From NCBI GenBank assembly GCA_017643685.1, contig JAEPMY010000013.1:1-47278 (forward strand): DNA of 47,278 nt. The letters are read 5' to 3'. The notes below the pieces were generated by a model that saw only the letters and a program-made list of their open reading frames with translations, was not told the DNA's origin and made no database searches. Source of the stretch: Sneathiella sp. Lineage in GTDB: Bacteria > Pseudomonadota > Alphaproteobacteria > Sneathiellales > Sneathiellaceae. Positions 33,848 through 42,636 of this stretch are shown here, piece by piece (position 1 is the stretch's first letter; every line of letters begins with the position of its first letter). The position numbers and the translations under genes were made by a program.

Positions 33848-34363
33848 CTATCTCTGTTTCTTCTGGAGGTTTTTGATAGTCGATTTCAGAAGAAGACGGG
33901 AATAGAAGTTGTGAAACCCCATGAAGAGGCGAAAGGTGCTGCCCACTTGAGGCTTGCCATTCTGGTCTGTCGTTTGTGGTAAAACCGCTGACCCAAAATA
34001 GATAGCTGTTTTGTCATCGCCATCTGGACAGGCCATAAGCCAGCTTCTGATAGGGCTGCTGCCAACTTTTAGAATGACTTCACTTTCATTGCGACCTTCG
34101 ACTTTCCAAGCGGCAAACTTTTCCTGAGTTCCCGCAGCAAGCCCGGTAATGTCCGATCGGGATGTGTTCGCTTGTCCGATAGATTTCAGTAGCAATCGTT
34201 CTAAGTTGAAGATAGGGCTTCCGAAGAAGGCAGTGATTAAAGCCTCTAGTGTTACAGGAAACTCCAGATATCCTCTAAACGCATCTGCGCTGCAGCCATC
34301 AATCTGTTCATACGCACTCATCAAGCTGTCACGGGGGATCGCTGTCTTTTCAACGTGTGTCAT
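33848..34363 (-). CDS. DUF2867-like protein
   Basis: A 171-residue protein without membrane segments. The middle (FAAWKVEGRNESEVILKVGSSPIRSWLMAC) and the end (STFRLFMGFHNFYSRLLLKSTIKN) resemble the DUF2867 family, whose members have a START-like or polyketide-cyclase-like look but no established function. It begins 4 bp after the stop of the AraC-type regulator on the same strand and is probably cotranscribed. Assignment to the family is from memory of its pattern. Confidence 0.6.
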   Translation of the reverse strand: MTHVEKTAIPRDSLMSAYEQIDGCSADAFRGYLEFPVTLEALITAFFGSPIFNLERLLLKSIGQANTSRSDITGLAAGTQEKFAAWKVEGRNESEVILKVGSSPIRSWLMACPDGDDKTAIYFGSAVLPQTTDQNGKPQVGSTFRLFMGFHNFYSRLLLKSTIKNLQKKQR

Positions 34364-34367
34364 GGGA

Positions 34368-35246
34368 TTAAAGTTTTTGGAATTGTCGGGGGGTCAGGTC
34401 AGTTGCTTTTTTGAAATTAGCTGTAAAATGCGCTTGGGATGAGTATCCGCAGGAAAGCGCTACTTCTGCCAGTGTCATTTCACCTGGTTTTAGCATTTCC
34501 TTGGCTTTTTCAATTCTGATTTTGTTCAAATATTGGTGCGGCGGCAGAGCAAAGCTCTCTTTAAACATTCTGGCAAAGTGATAGCTGCTATATCCGGAGA
34601 GTTCCGCAAGCCTGTTGATGCTGATCGCAGCGTCAAAATTTGCACGCAGATATTCGTCAATCCGTTTACAGATATATGCAGGCAAGCCGCCTTTGATGGT
34701 CGGCAGGTTTTGTGATGTCTCTGCATAATTCTGCAAGATATGGATTAAAAATAAATCCGCTGCGCTGGAGAGCGCCAGTCTGTTTGTTTTCTCTGACCAG
34801 TCCAGAGGGTGAATAACAGATTTCAGAATATTTTCCGCGTAAGGGTCGGCCTTAAAGGTGAGGTCTTTGAGTTCAACCTGACGAGGGTCGCGGTCTAGTA
34901 CCTGCAACGCTGTGGATTTGATTTTAGAGGCGTCAAAATAGAGGTGAAACATCTCCAATTTTTGGGGGATGTTCCAGCGGGATCTATGATCTTCAGGCAG
35001 CAAACAGATTTTTCCAGGCGCGCCGCCGATCCGGGCGCCACTTTTATCAATGCGCTGAACTTCTTCACCACCATTTAGATAGATACTAAAGGTATGATGA
35101 CCCGGTTGATCATATTCAGCTTCCCCGTTCTCGTTGAACCATTGGACTGCCGTAACCCCATCCCCAAGCGCCACCGATCGCAGAACTGTCGCCCCTGCGT
35201 TATTTAAAATATCGAAAACATCTGGTTGGTTGGCTAGGTTACTCAT
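34368..35246 (-). CDS. AraC-family transcriptional regulator
   Basis: A 292-residue regulator with an N-terminal cupin-type sensing domain (about 15-150; HHTFSIYLNGGEEVQR, LLPEDHRSRW) and a C-terminal double helix-turn-helix (about 190-290) with INRLAELSGYSSYHFARMFKESFALPPHQYLNKIRIEKAKEML and LAEVALSCGYSSQAHFTANFKKATDLTPRQF, the AraC/XylS signature. ATG at 35246 has GGAG 6 bp upstream; a TTG further upstream (35306) has no support. Divergent from an EamA exporter gene 173 bp away, its likely target. The ligand is unknown. Confidence 0.92.
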   Translation of the reverse strand: MSNLANQPDVFDILNNAGATVLRSVALGDGVTAVQWFNENGEAEYDQPGHHTFSIYLNGGEEVQRIDKSGARIGGAPGKICLLPEDHRSRWNIPQKLEMFHLYFDASKIKSTALQVLDRDPRQVELKDLTFKADPYAENILKSVIHPLDWSEKTNRLALSSAADLFLIHILQNYAETSQNLPTIKGGLPAYICKRIDEYLRANFDAAISINRLAELSGYSSYHFARMFKESFALPPHQYLNKIRIEKAKEMLKPGEMTLAEVALSCGYSSQAHFTANFKKATDLTPRQFQKL

Positions 35247-35419
35247 TCGTCTCCAAATCAATAGTTTAGTGACTGTGAAATTACTGCTGCAGACTGGGCC
35301 GTGCAATCAATTGCTGGGATTATTCATCACAAAATCGCAAGATTTTGTAAAAAGCCGCAAAGGCGTGAAAGAAGCGGCGTTGGAATTGATGCATCTAAAG
35401 CGCTTCAAGGAGAATGTTG
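35247..35419. promoter_or_regulatory. Divergent AraC-EamA intergenic region
   Basis: 173 bp between two divergent starts, where the AraC-type protein most likely binds. The stretch CACAAAATCGCAAGATTTTGTAAA near 35330-35352 contains an inverted repeat (ACAAAATC and GATTTTGT), a plausible operator. No promoter hexamers were assigned. Confidence 0.45.
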
Positions 35420-36328
35420 ATGTCGCTTTTTCTTTATATTTTGACTGTTTTGATTTGGGGAACAACCTGGTTCGCAATCTCGTTGCAGCTAGGCGTGGTT
35501 CCTGTTGAGCAATCCATTGCTTATCGTTTTGGTCTTGCTTCCCTTGTGTTGTTTATTGGGCTTATGGCGCTTCGAAAAAATATACGTTTGCCTAAGGCGG
35601 CCCATTTGCGCTTATTGGGGCAGGGAATGTGCCTGTTTTCTCTCAATTTTATCTGTTTTTATTTCGCGACGGATCGCATCCCAAGCGGGCTCGTCTCGGT
35701 CGTTTTTTCTATGGCGACGATCCTGAATGTACTGAATAATCGCATTATTTTTGGCGAAGTGATCTCTTTCAAAGCCGTAATCGGCGGGTTGTTTGGCCTT
35801 TTGGGGCTTGCGCTGCTGATCGTTCCGACGTTGGAAAGTGACACTGCTATCCGCGATGTTTTGATAGGGTTATTGCTAGCGTTCGCGGGTACATATTGTT
35901 TCTCACTTGGAAATATGATTGGCAAATGGAATGCGGTAAATAAGGTGGACACGGCTACAGGCAACGCGTTTGCAATGCTTTACGGTACGGTAATGCTGAT
36001 TTGTTTTACCACCTTTATGGGTCACCCTTTCCAAATTGATTTGTCCATTCCGTATCTGGGGGCGCTTGTTTACTTAGCGATTCCGGGCTCGGTTATTGGA
36101 TTTACGGCATATCTGTCGCTGGTCGGTCGAATTGGTCCAGAAAAGGCTGCTTACTCAACGGTATTGTTCCCCATCATCGCTCTAATTTTTTCAAGCTTTT
36201 TTGAGGGTTATCATTGGAATTTTCTGGCAGTTTCAGGCCTTTTTATTGTGATCTTGGGGAACGTGATTGTGTTTAGTCCAAGTGAATTTATTCTTAGGAA
36301 AGTTAAAAGAGGGGTGTCAGCTGTGTGA
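35420..36328 (+). CDS. EamA/DMT-family permease
   Basis: A 302-residue drug/metabolite transporter with ten predicted membrane segments made of two EamA repeats (about 5-135 and 145-285): LIWGTTWFAISLQLG at the start, FYFATDRIPSGLVSVVFSM, and SLVGRIGPEKAAYSTVLFPIIALIFSSFFEG in the second repeat. ATG at 35420 is preferred because AAGGAG lies 7 bp upstream; the ATG at 35414 is too close to it. Exports of amino acids or small metabolites are typical for the family; substrate unknown. Divergent from the AraC regulator. Confidence 0.9.
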   Translation: MSLFLYILTVLIWGTTWFAISLQLGVVPVEQSIAYRFGLASLVLFIGLMALRKNIRLPKAAHLRLLGQGMCLFSLNFICFYFATDRIPSGLVSVVFSMATILNVLNNRIIFGEVISFKAVIGGLFGLLGLALLIVPTLESDTAIRDVLIGLLLAFAGTYCFSLGNMIGKWNAVNKVDTATGNAFAMLYGTVMLICFTTFMGHPFQIDLSIPYLGALVYLAIPGSVIGFTAYLSLVGRIGPEKAAYSTVLFPIIALIFSSFFEGYHWNFLAVSGLFIVILGNVIVFSPSEFILRKVKRGVSAV

Positions 36329-36462
36329 TAATTCTGCTCCCTTGTTCTGAGGCCTAAAAGAAATTTGCTTAAGGTGCATAATTTCATTTCTCAGACATAT
36401 TGTATTAGTATAGAAAGGCGCGTTTTTAAACGAAGGCTGTTTCTAATCAGGGGAGCAATTCA

Positions 36463-37836
36463 GTGGCATTGAAAAATCAAACAATTGTTGTTGGTTGGGA
36501 TGAGTGGGTCAGTCTACCAGAGCTTGGGCTACATGCGATCAAGGCGAAGGTGGATACAGGGGCCCGGACATCATCGCTTCATGCCATAAATATCGAACCT
36601 TACGACAAGGATGGCGTGACTCGCGTTAAATTCCTTGTGCATCCTCTACCGGATCAGCCAGAGGTAGAGATCAAATGTGATGCACAGGTTATTGATAAGC
36701 GTGATATCACAAGCTCCAATGGAGAGAGTGAAGAGCGATATATCATTCGCACGCCTTTCAGTTTGTCTGGTCAGGAATGGCCTATCGAGTTGTCACTGAC
36801 AAACCGCGAAGAAATGCAGTATCGGATGCTCATTGGTCGCTCTACTATGTCAGGTAGGATGCTGGTAGATCCTGATCGTTCGATGCTTTGCGGTGAGCTA
36901 TCCCCTGCTGTTTACGATCAGATCGAAGGGGAAAATGGTAACCAGCGAAAACTCAAAATTGCAATTTTGAGCCGAGAGCCAGAGAACTATTCAACGTCTC
37001 GATTGGTAGATGCAGCTGTGAGCCGCGGGCACTCCGTTGATGTTATTAACACAACCCGCGCCTATATGAATATTACGTCGAAACGGCCGGAAATTCATTA
37101 TCAAGGCGGTATTCTGCCACAATATGATGCGGTTATCCCGCGTGTAGGCGCATCGGTAACTTTTTATGGCATGGCAATTGTGCGCCAGTTCGAAATGATG
37201 GGTGTCTACACTCTCAATACGGCGGAGGCTATCGGTTGTTCCCGCGATAAGTTGTTTGCGCATCAGTTGCTCGCACGGGCAGGCATCGGTATGCCAGTAA
37301 CAGGATTTGCTCATTCACCATCCGATATTCGGGATATGCTGAAATCTGTTGGTAAAGCGCCGCTGGTATTGAAGCTATTGGAAGGGACGCAGGGGCGGGG
37401 GGTTGTTTTGGCCGAAACTCAGAAAGCGGCTGAGTCCGTTATTCAGGCATTCCGCGGGCTTCAGGCAAATATTCTGGTGCAGGAATTTATCGCAGAATCC
37501 AAAGGTGCTGATATTCGGTGCGTGGTTATTGGTAACAAGGTTGTTGCTGCGATGAAGCGCCAGGCGGAGGAAGGTGAGTTTCGTTCTAACCTCCATCGTG
37601 GTGGCTCTGCGTCTGTTGCTAAAATCACAGCGCAGGAGCGGGCTGCGGCAATCAAAGCTGCCAAGTCATTGGGGCTACGTTTTGCTGGGGTTGATCTGCT
37701 TCGCTCCAACGATGGACCAAAAGTGCTGGAAGTAAACTCTTCACCAGGGTTAGAAGGCGTTGAGAACGTCACCGGTGTCAATATCGCAGGTCAGGTGATT
37801 GAGCATATCGAACGCAGCTTGAAGCGTCGTAAATAA
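36463..37836 (+). CDS. rimK: RimK-type ATP-grasp ligase fused to a retropepsin-like (PF05618) domain
   Basis: The 457-residue protein joins two domains. Residues 1-150 form the 'putative ATP-dependent zinc protease' (PF05618, RimB/RloA-like) domain, with [12 protein letters not shown] at 30-41, whose Asp-Thr-Gly matches an aspartic-protease active site. Residues 160-455 form RimK, an ATP-grasp ligase that adds glutamates to ribosomal protein S6 ([68 protein letters not shown]). The fusion puts a ligase and a possible peptidase on one chain. Start is GTG with GGGGAG upstream. phnA follows 40 bp later. Whether S6 is the target here is inferred. Confidence 0.9.
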   Translation: MALKNQTIVVGWDEWVSLPELGLHAIKAKVDTGARTSSLHAINIEPYDKDGVTRVKFLVHPLPDQPEVEIKCDAQVIDKRDITSSNGESEERYIIRTPFSLSGQEWPIELSLTNREEMQYRMLIGRSTMSGRMLVDPDRSMLCGELSPAVYDQIEGENGNQRKLKIAILSREPENYSTSRLVDAAVSRGHSVDVINTTRAYMNITSKRPEIHYQGGILPQYDAVIPRVGASVTFYGMAIVRQFEMMGVYTLNTAEAIGCSRDKLFAHQLLARAGIGMPVTGFAHSPSDIRDMLKSVGKAPLVLKLLEGTQGRGVVLAETQKAAESVIQAFRGLQANILVQEFIAESKGADIRCVVIGNKVVAAMKRQAEEGEFRSNLHRGGSASVAKITAQERAAAIKAAKSLGLRFAGVDLLRSNDGPKVLEVNSSPGLEGVENVTGVNIAGQVIEHIERSLKRRK

Positions 37837-37876
37837 AGCGACAGACAAGCAGAGATTTTTTATTGAAAGTAAGCTG

Positions 37877-38215
37877 ATGAGTGACTTACCACCGTGCCCA
37901 ATGTGCCAATCCCCCTATGTTTATGAGGATGGCAACCTGTTGATTTGTCCTGAATGTGCCCATGAATGGTCATTGGATGGCGCAAGTGATCAGGAAGATG
38001 TAGTTCGCGACGCAAACGGAACCATTTTGCAGGATGGGGATACGGTCACCGTGATCAAAGACCTTAAAGTAAAAGGGTCGTCATCTACGGTTAAAGTTGG
38101 CACTAAGGTGAAAAATATCCGTATTGTCGGCGGGGATCATGACATTGACTGCCGTATCCCCGGTATCGGTTCAATGGGACTGAAATCAGAGTTTGTAAAA
38201 AAGGTCTCTGATTAA
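37877..38215 (+). CDS. phnA: PhnA-domain zinc-ribbon protein
   Basis: A 112-residue protein with an N-terminal zinc ribbon (CPMCQ at 7-11 and CPEC at 28-31) and the PhnA domain ([40 protein letters not shown]), an SH3-like barrel. Despite the name, the YjdM/PhnA family is not shown to be phosphonoacetate hydrolase, and its role is unclear. Same strand as the RimK fusion with a short gap, so possibly cotranscribed. The stop is 3 bp from that of the next, convergent gene. Confidence 0.9.
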   Translation: MSDLPPCPMCQSPYVYEDGNLLICPECAHEWSLDGASDQEDVVRDANGTILQDGDTVTVIKDLKVKGSSSTVKVGTKVKNIRIVGGDHDIDCRIPGIGSMGLKSEFVKKVSD

Positions 38216-38218
38216 AGC

Positions 38219-38413
38219 TTAGTGGCAGTGGACGATGCCTGTTTTTCGTTCCATATGACAGCATTGCCCCGGGGGAGAGCTTTTACGGCATCCTCCACCA
38301 TGAGCCACGACTTCTGTCGCAATGCCTATTTGATTTGTATTTGCATATGTTGTCGCCGTGCCGACAGGCAAAAAGCCTCCGAGCAATAAGCTTAGAATAA
38401 TCATTTTTTTCAT
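38219..38413 (-). CDS. Small secreted Cys/His-rich protein
   Basis: 64 residues. A clear signal peptide (KKMIILSLLLGGFLPVGTATTYA) precedes a mature part with the pattern GGGCRKSSPPGQCCHM..TGIVHCH, i.e. three Cys and three His in 25 residues, suggesting metal binding or disulfides. The motif resembles short periplasmic proteins scattered through alphaproteobacteria that carry a similar CRK.SPPGQCCHM tail; no function is known to me. ATG at 38413 has GGGAGAG upstream; a longer reading from 38473 would hide the signal peptide. Confidence 0.75.
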   Translation of the reverse strand: MKKMIILSLLLGGFLPVGTATTYANTNQIGIATEVVAHGGGCRKSSPPGQCCHMERKTGIVHCH

Positions 38414-38439
38414 TATTCTCTCCCTAATACTTGGTTTCT

Positions 38440-39192
38440 TTAAAGAATCTGAGAAATATAACTCCGGTTCCACGCTGGGCTAATTACGAGTGTGTTGACG
38501 CAGGCTCGTTTGGGCAGCATAGCTAAATAAAGGACGGTATCACCTAGGTCTTCCGGTTGCAGCATACGGTCTTTATCTTCCTGAGAAGGTGGAACCGGGC
38601 GGTTATCCAGAATTGGGGTTGCTACCTCACCAGGGCAAAGGGCTGTCGCCCGAATGCCATTTTTTCCTTCCTCAATATTGATGCTTTCATTCATCGCAAC
38701 CAGGCCATGTTTTGCAGCATTATATGCGGGGCCAGTTAATTTCGAAGGGCGGACACCAGCCCAAGACGAGACATTAATGATGAGGCCGTCCTGTTGTTTT
38801 CGCATTGTCGGTAAAACTGCATGACAGCAATAAAAGGCGCCGTTCAAGTCCGCATTTACAACACTGTTCCAACCATCTGGAGAGACTTCTTCCCAACTTC
38901 GTTTGGGAATGTTGATACCTGCGCTATTGATCAGAATATCAATACGTCCGAACTTTTCTGGGACCTTCTCACCAAGGACCTGGGCCGCTTGTTGGTCGGT
39001 GACATCTAACGCTTCAACTGTGGCGTTGCCGCCGTTGCTTTCAATGTGATCTGCAAGCGCTTGTAGTGGCTCCATACGGCGTCCGGATAGAATTACGTGC
39101 GCTCCTGCTGCGGCTATTTTCAATGCAGAAGCCTCGCCAATACCGGTACCTGCGCCGGTGATCCAGCAAATTTTTCCTGATAATGGTGACAT
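38440..39192 (-). CDS. Short-chain dehydrogenase/reductase
   Basis: A classical SDR of 250 residues. The dinucleotide-binding TGAGTGIG lies at about 13-20, NSAGIN (NAG-equivalent) near 89-94, and the catalytic Ser-Tyr-Lys in INVSSWAGVR..GPAYNAAKHG. The RR after the second strand (LSGRRM) favours NADP. The substrate is unknown. Ribosome site GGGGGAAC upstream of ATG. It is transcribed leftward, followed after 26 bp by the small secreted protein, and divergent from the hybrid kinase. Confidence 0.9.
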   Translation of the reverse strand: MSPLSGKICWITGAGTGIGEASALKIAAAGAHVILSGRRMEPLQALADHIESNGGNATVEALDVTDQQAAQVLGEKVPEKFGRIDILINSAGINIPKRSWEEVSPDGWNSVVNADLNGAFYCCHAVLPTMRKQQDGLIINVSSWAGVRPSKLTGPAYNAAKHGLVAMNESINIEEGKNGIRATALCPGEVATPILDNRPVPPSQEDKDRMLQPEDLGDTVLYLAMLPKRACVNTLVISPAWNRSYISQIL

Positions 39193-39314
39193 GATGTTCC
39201 CCCTGTTTTTCTTGTTATTTAGCGGAATAATAGTCGGATGAATGAGATTTTGGAAGTTCTCTTGAGGGTAATTTGGCCTTCAAGTATTAATTTAAACTAA
39301 TAATTAACGAGGGC

Positions 39315-41021
39315 ATGTCAGTCTTCTGTTCGAACGTGACTTCTTGGTATGGGACCAATTTGTCCGATATCTCCTCTGACGGGAGTAAAGTGTTGTCTCA
39401 TCAGTTTGTTACCATCCATGATCCGAAAGAGGAGGCCAGACTTGCTGCTCTTCGTGATTATGAAATTCTGGATACCGCGGCAGAGCAGGCGTTTGACCGG
39501 CTCACTCAACTGGCGGCAACATTCTACGCGTCTCCAATTGCGTTAATTTCCCTTGTTGATCGGGAGAGGCAATGGTTCAAAAGCCGCGTTGGGTTAGAGG
39601 CAACTGAAACACCTCGTAATCTCGCTTTTTGTCATCATGCTATTCAAGGGGATAAGCCTTTCATCGTAAATGATGCGACCAAAGACGAAAGGTTTCGGGA
39701 TAACCCTTTGGTGACGGGCGCCCCTGATATTCGATTTTATGCGGGAGCTCCTCTTGTTTCACCTCAAGGGCAGAAGATTGGGACCTTATGCATTATTGAT
39801 CAAAACCCTCGCCAGGATTTTCAAGAGAAAGATACGGAGCAACTCACTTTACTCGCTGAAATTGTTATCAGTGAAATGGAACTTCGGATTAAGAACAGTC
39901 AACTTGAACAAGCTATGACTGAGGTTGAGAAAGCCTCTCAAGCAAGATCCCATTTTTTGTCTTCAGTTAGTCATGAGATTAGGACGCCGCTAAGCGGAGT
40001 TATCGGGTTAGCCGACGCCTTGTCGGATACTCAATTAGATTCTCATGGTAATGAACTCGTAGAAGGAATTAAGTCCTCTTCCCAGATATTGATGGGGCTG
40101 TTAAATGATGTCTTGGATTTTGCTAAGATAGAAGCAGGAAAGTTCCAGATACATCGGAAGAATATAGATCTCAGGAAATATCTCATGAATTTGTCCCGTA
40201 TATGGGAAAATGTTGCGATGGAAAAAGGTCTGAATTTCCAAATGGATATTCAGGCCGATTTGCCTGAAATTCTGGCAATGGATGAGTTGCGATTTACTCA
40301 AATTATCAACAACATCCTGAGTAACGCAGTGAAATTCACGAAAGAGGGAAGCATTCTGGTCGTTGTAAGTCGAACTGAATTAGATGGTTTAGCTGCATTC
40401 CAGATCGAGATTTCAGATACCGGAAATGGAATGTCAGAAGCTCAGCTCTCCAATCTGTTTACCCCTTTTGAGCAAGCAGATGGATCAATTGCTCAGGAAT
40501 ATGGCGGTACAGGATTGGGAATGGCGATTACCAAGAGCTTAGTTAGTCTTCTAGGGGGAGAAATCGATTGCCAAAGTACGTTGGGCGAAGGAACTTGTTT
40601 TACACTGAAATTCCAGGAACAGGTACTGTCTTCAGACGGCGGTAAATCTGTGGCTGCACCGGCCGTTCCACAAAAAACGGCTCGGATATTGATCGTCGAT
40701 GATGTTGACATCAATCGGATGATCGCAAAGCATATTATCGAAAAAATGGGGCATGTTTCAGCAGAGGCAAAAAGCGGGAAGGAAGCGATATCCCAGTTAC
40801 GAGATGCTGATTTTGACCTTGTCTTGATGGACCTGTATATGCCGGGTATGAGCGGCATTGAAGCTGCCAATCAAATAAAAGCTTTCAAGCCGAGTCAGCG
40901 GATTGTGAGTTTGAGTGCGGATGATACCGTGAATAAAGACGACATACAGGCAGCTGTGATGGATGGAAATCTGATAAAACCACTTACTCAAGATAGTCTG
41001 GCAATTGCTCTTGCAAGCTAA
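39315..41021 (+). CDS. Orphan hybrid histidine kinase (GAF-HisKA-HATPase-REC)
   Basis: A soluble 568-residue hybrid kinase. Domains: GAF (about 45-190; IALISLVDRERQWFKSRVGL, RNLAFCHHAI, FYAGAPLVSPQGQKIGTLCIID, the subtype seen in many sensor kinases), HisKA with His220 in SHEIRTPLSG, HATPase (N-box IINNILSNAVKFT, G-boxes DTGNGM, GGTGLGMAI), and a receiver (about 455-565; acceptor Asp506 in LVLMDLYMPG). No membrane segment or signal peptide. No response regulator or phosphotransferase gene adjoins it, so its partner is elsewhere; the receiver implies a relay. ATG has GAGGG upstream. Confidence 0.92.
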   Translation: MSVFCSNVTSWYGTNLSDISSDGSKVLSHQFVTIHDPKEEARLAALRDYEILDTAAEQAFDRLTQLAATFYASPIALISLVDRERQWFKSRVGLEATETPRNLAFCHHAIQGDKPFIVNDATKDERFRDNPLVTGAPDIRFYAGAPLVSPQGQKIGTLCIIDQNPRQDFQEKDTEQLTLLAEIVISEMELRIKNSQLEQAMTEVEKASQARSHFLSSVSHEIRTPLSGVIGLADALSDTQLDSHGNELVEGIKSSSQILMGLLNDVLDFAKIEAGKFQIHRKNIDLRKYLMNLSRIWENVAMEKGLNFQMDIQADLPEILAMDELRFTQIINNILSNAVKFTKEGSILVVVSRTELDGLAAFQIEISDTGNGMSEAQLSNLFTPFEQADGSIAQEYGGTGLGMAITKSLVSLLGGEIDCQSTLGEGTCFTLKFQEQVLSSDGGKSVAAPAVPQKTARILIVDDVDINRMIAKHIIEKMGHVSAEAKSGKEAISQLRDADFDLVLMDLYMPGMSGIEAANQIKAFKPSQRIVSLSADDTVNKDDIQAAVMDGNLIKPLTQDSLAIALAS

Positions 41022-41025
41022 AGAA

Positions 41026-41817
41026 TTAGCCAAGTCGCCCGTAAAATGTCATGCGCCCCGTCTCTGATAGGGCGATGCCAGGTTCGCTATTGTACGCAAG
41101 AACCACAAGAAGGCGTGTGATATCCCCTTCGGTTGGTGTGACGCGGTGAATGGAGTTGCGGCCGCGGAAAAGGGCTAGTGTCCCCTCGCTAGCGTCCAAT
41201 GTCTTATATGACTTCTCCCCCTCCAAAACGGCTTCGACACCTTCAAAATTCATTTCACCTGCATCCGCATCGCGAAGGTCGCGGACATATTGAAACTCTC
41301 CGCCGCCTTCAGGCGCCCTTAAAAGTAATGTTGTGGCGAAGGACGAGTTATCAAAGTGCCAGTTCAGGCCGCGTCCCTCATCGGCAAAATGCACATTTAT
41401 ACCAGACAGTGGATCTGCGTATGGATAGATTGCCTCTTCCCGGACGACATACGCCATAAATTCCTTAAACAGGGGGGAGTTGTAAATCGCGTGTAATCCT
41501 GATTTTTTCGGGATTTGATCGGTCGTGATGCAGCCCTTTCGGGATTCAAGTTGACGATTGAAAACATGATCATCCGCAAGCGATGGATCTTTTGGGGTTA
41601 GATACACGTTGTGAGTTTGCCCTGCAAAATAGACTTTATCTGCTTCGGCATCGGCTTCTGTTACCATTTCCGCGATGGCATCAGGCTTTATAAAACCTTC
41701 CAATAATAAAGAGCCATCTTCATCAAGGGTGCGGCGGCACTCATCTCGAAAAGCTTGACTGTCCAGCGGGCATTTTTCCATGTCGACCCATTTGGAGATA
41801 TCACTTTGATCAGTCAT
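41026..41817 (-). CDS. Fe(II)/2-oxoglutarate oxygenase, BesD/HalD-like family, with HxD triad
   Basis: A 263-residue cupin-fold protein resembling the family typed by the amino-acid halogenases BesD and HalD. Visible motifs: LNWHFDNSSFATTLLL with the metal ligands His154 and Asp156, distal His224 in GRNSIHRVTP, and Arg235 (TRLLVVL), likely the 2-oxoglutarate anchor. Halogenases replace the Asp by Gly or Ala to make room for chloride; Asp156 here points to a hydroxylase instead. The substrate may be a free amino acid. It lies 77 bp downstream of hmuV on the same strand but may be independent. Its stop is 4 bp from that of the hybrid kinase. Confidence 0.8.
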   Translation of the reverse strand: MTDQSDISKWVDMEKCPLDSQAFRDECRRTLDEDGSLLLEGFIKPDAIAEMVTEADAEADKVYFAGQTHNVYLTPKDPSLADDHVFNRQLESRKGCITTDQIPKKSGLHAIYNSPLFKEFMAYVVREEAIYPYADPLSGINVHFADEGRGLNWHFDNSSFATTLLLRAPEGGGEFQYVRDLRDADAGEMNFEGVEAVLEGEKSYKTLDASEGTLALFRGRNSIHRVTPTEGDITRLLVVLAYNSEPGIALSETGRMTFYGRLG

Positions 41818-41894
41818 GTTGCACGCCTCTGTTCATTTGTTTTGATGCAAACATAATCCACAGTGGCTGTGAGGCTCAAGCCTGATTTCGAAAC

Positions 41895-42632
41895 TTAGAT
41901 TAATTCAAACTGCGCTGATGTGATTTCATACAGAGGACAGACGCTTTCACTCGTTAGGATTTCTCGGCTTTTTCCGCTGGCAAATGTCTGTCCAGATTTC
42001 AGGAGTAAGGCCTTATCTGTCATTTCTTTTGCAAGTTTTAGATCATGCAGAATAGCAACGACTGAGAAATTACGTTGTTCGCAGAGATTGCGGCAAACAT
42101 CAAATAACTGAAATTGATGTTTCAGATCGAGCGCGGACGTTGGTTCATCCAGAAATAAAACTGCGCTCTCCTGATCCCAAATTTGTGCAATAACACGGGC
42201 AAGATGCAGGCGTTGCTGCTCTCCGCCGGAGAGAGTTGACAGGCTTCGGTCTGCGAATTCTGTTGTTCCCGTTAATGCCATGGCGTGATCAATGATCTTG
42301 TCGCTATCTCCAATTGCGTTTCTTTTTGCGGCCCGCCCAAGAGCAACAACTTCACGGGCCGATATAGGAAAACCAATGGAAACTTGTTGGGTAAGTACTG
42401 CACGAAGGCCGGCAAGCTCGGCCCCAGAGAGCTTTTTAACATCCGCCCCATTGATCGAGATAGATCCTTGACTTGTTGGCTGAAACCCGGCGAGGCATTT
42501 GAGTAATGTGGATTTACCAGCGCCGTTCGGGCCGAGGATTGAAACAATCTCGCTTGCCTCTACATCTAGTGAAATCCCGTTCAGGATTTCTTTGCCGTGA
42601 ACGGAGAAGGATACGTTTTCTGCTCTTAGCAT
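41895..42632 (-). CDS. hmuV: Heme ABC transporter ATP-binding protein HmuV
   Basis: A 245-residue ABC ATPase: Walker A GPNGAGKST at 34-42, Q-loop in LTQQV, signature LSGGEQQR, Walker B VLFLDEP, and H-loop His in VAILHD. The overall style (MLRAENVSFSVHGKEILNGISLDVEASEIVSILG) is that of HmuV/HemV heme importers of the FecCD class. It works with the permease HmuU 4 bp upstream. Last gene of the tonB-to-hmuV run. Confidence 0.93.
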   Translation of the reverse strand: MLRAENVSFSVHGKEILNGISLDVEASEIVSILGPNGAGKSTLLKCLAGFQPTSQGSISINGADVKKLSGAELAGLRAVLTQQVSIGFPISAREVVALGRAAKRNAIGDSDKIIDHAMALTGTTEFADRSLSTLSGGEQQRLHLARVIAQIWDQESAVLFLDEPTSALDLKHQFQLFDVCRNLCEQRNFSVVAILHDLKLAKEMTDKALLLKSGQTFASGKSREILTSESVCPLYEITSAQFELI

Positions 42633-42636
42633 TTGA

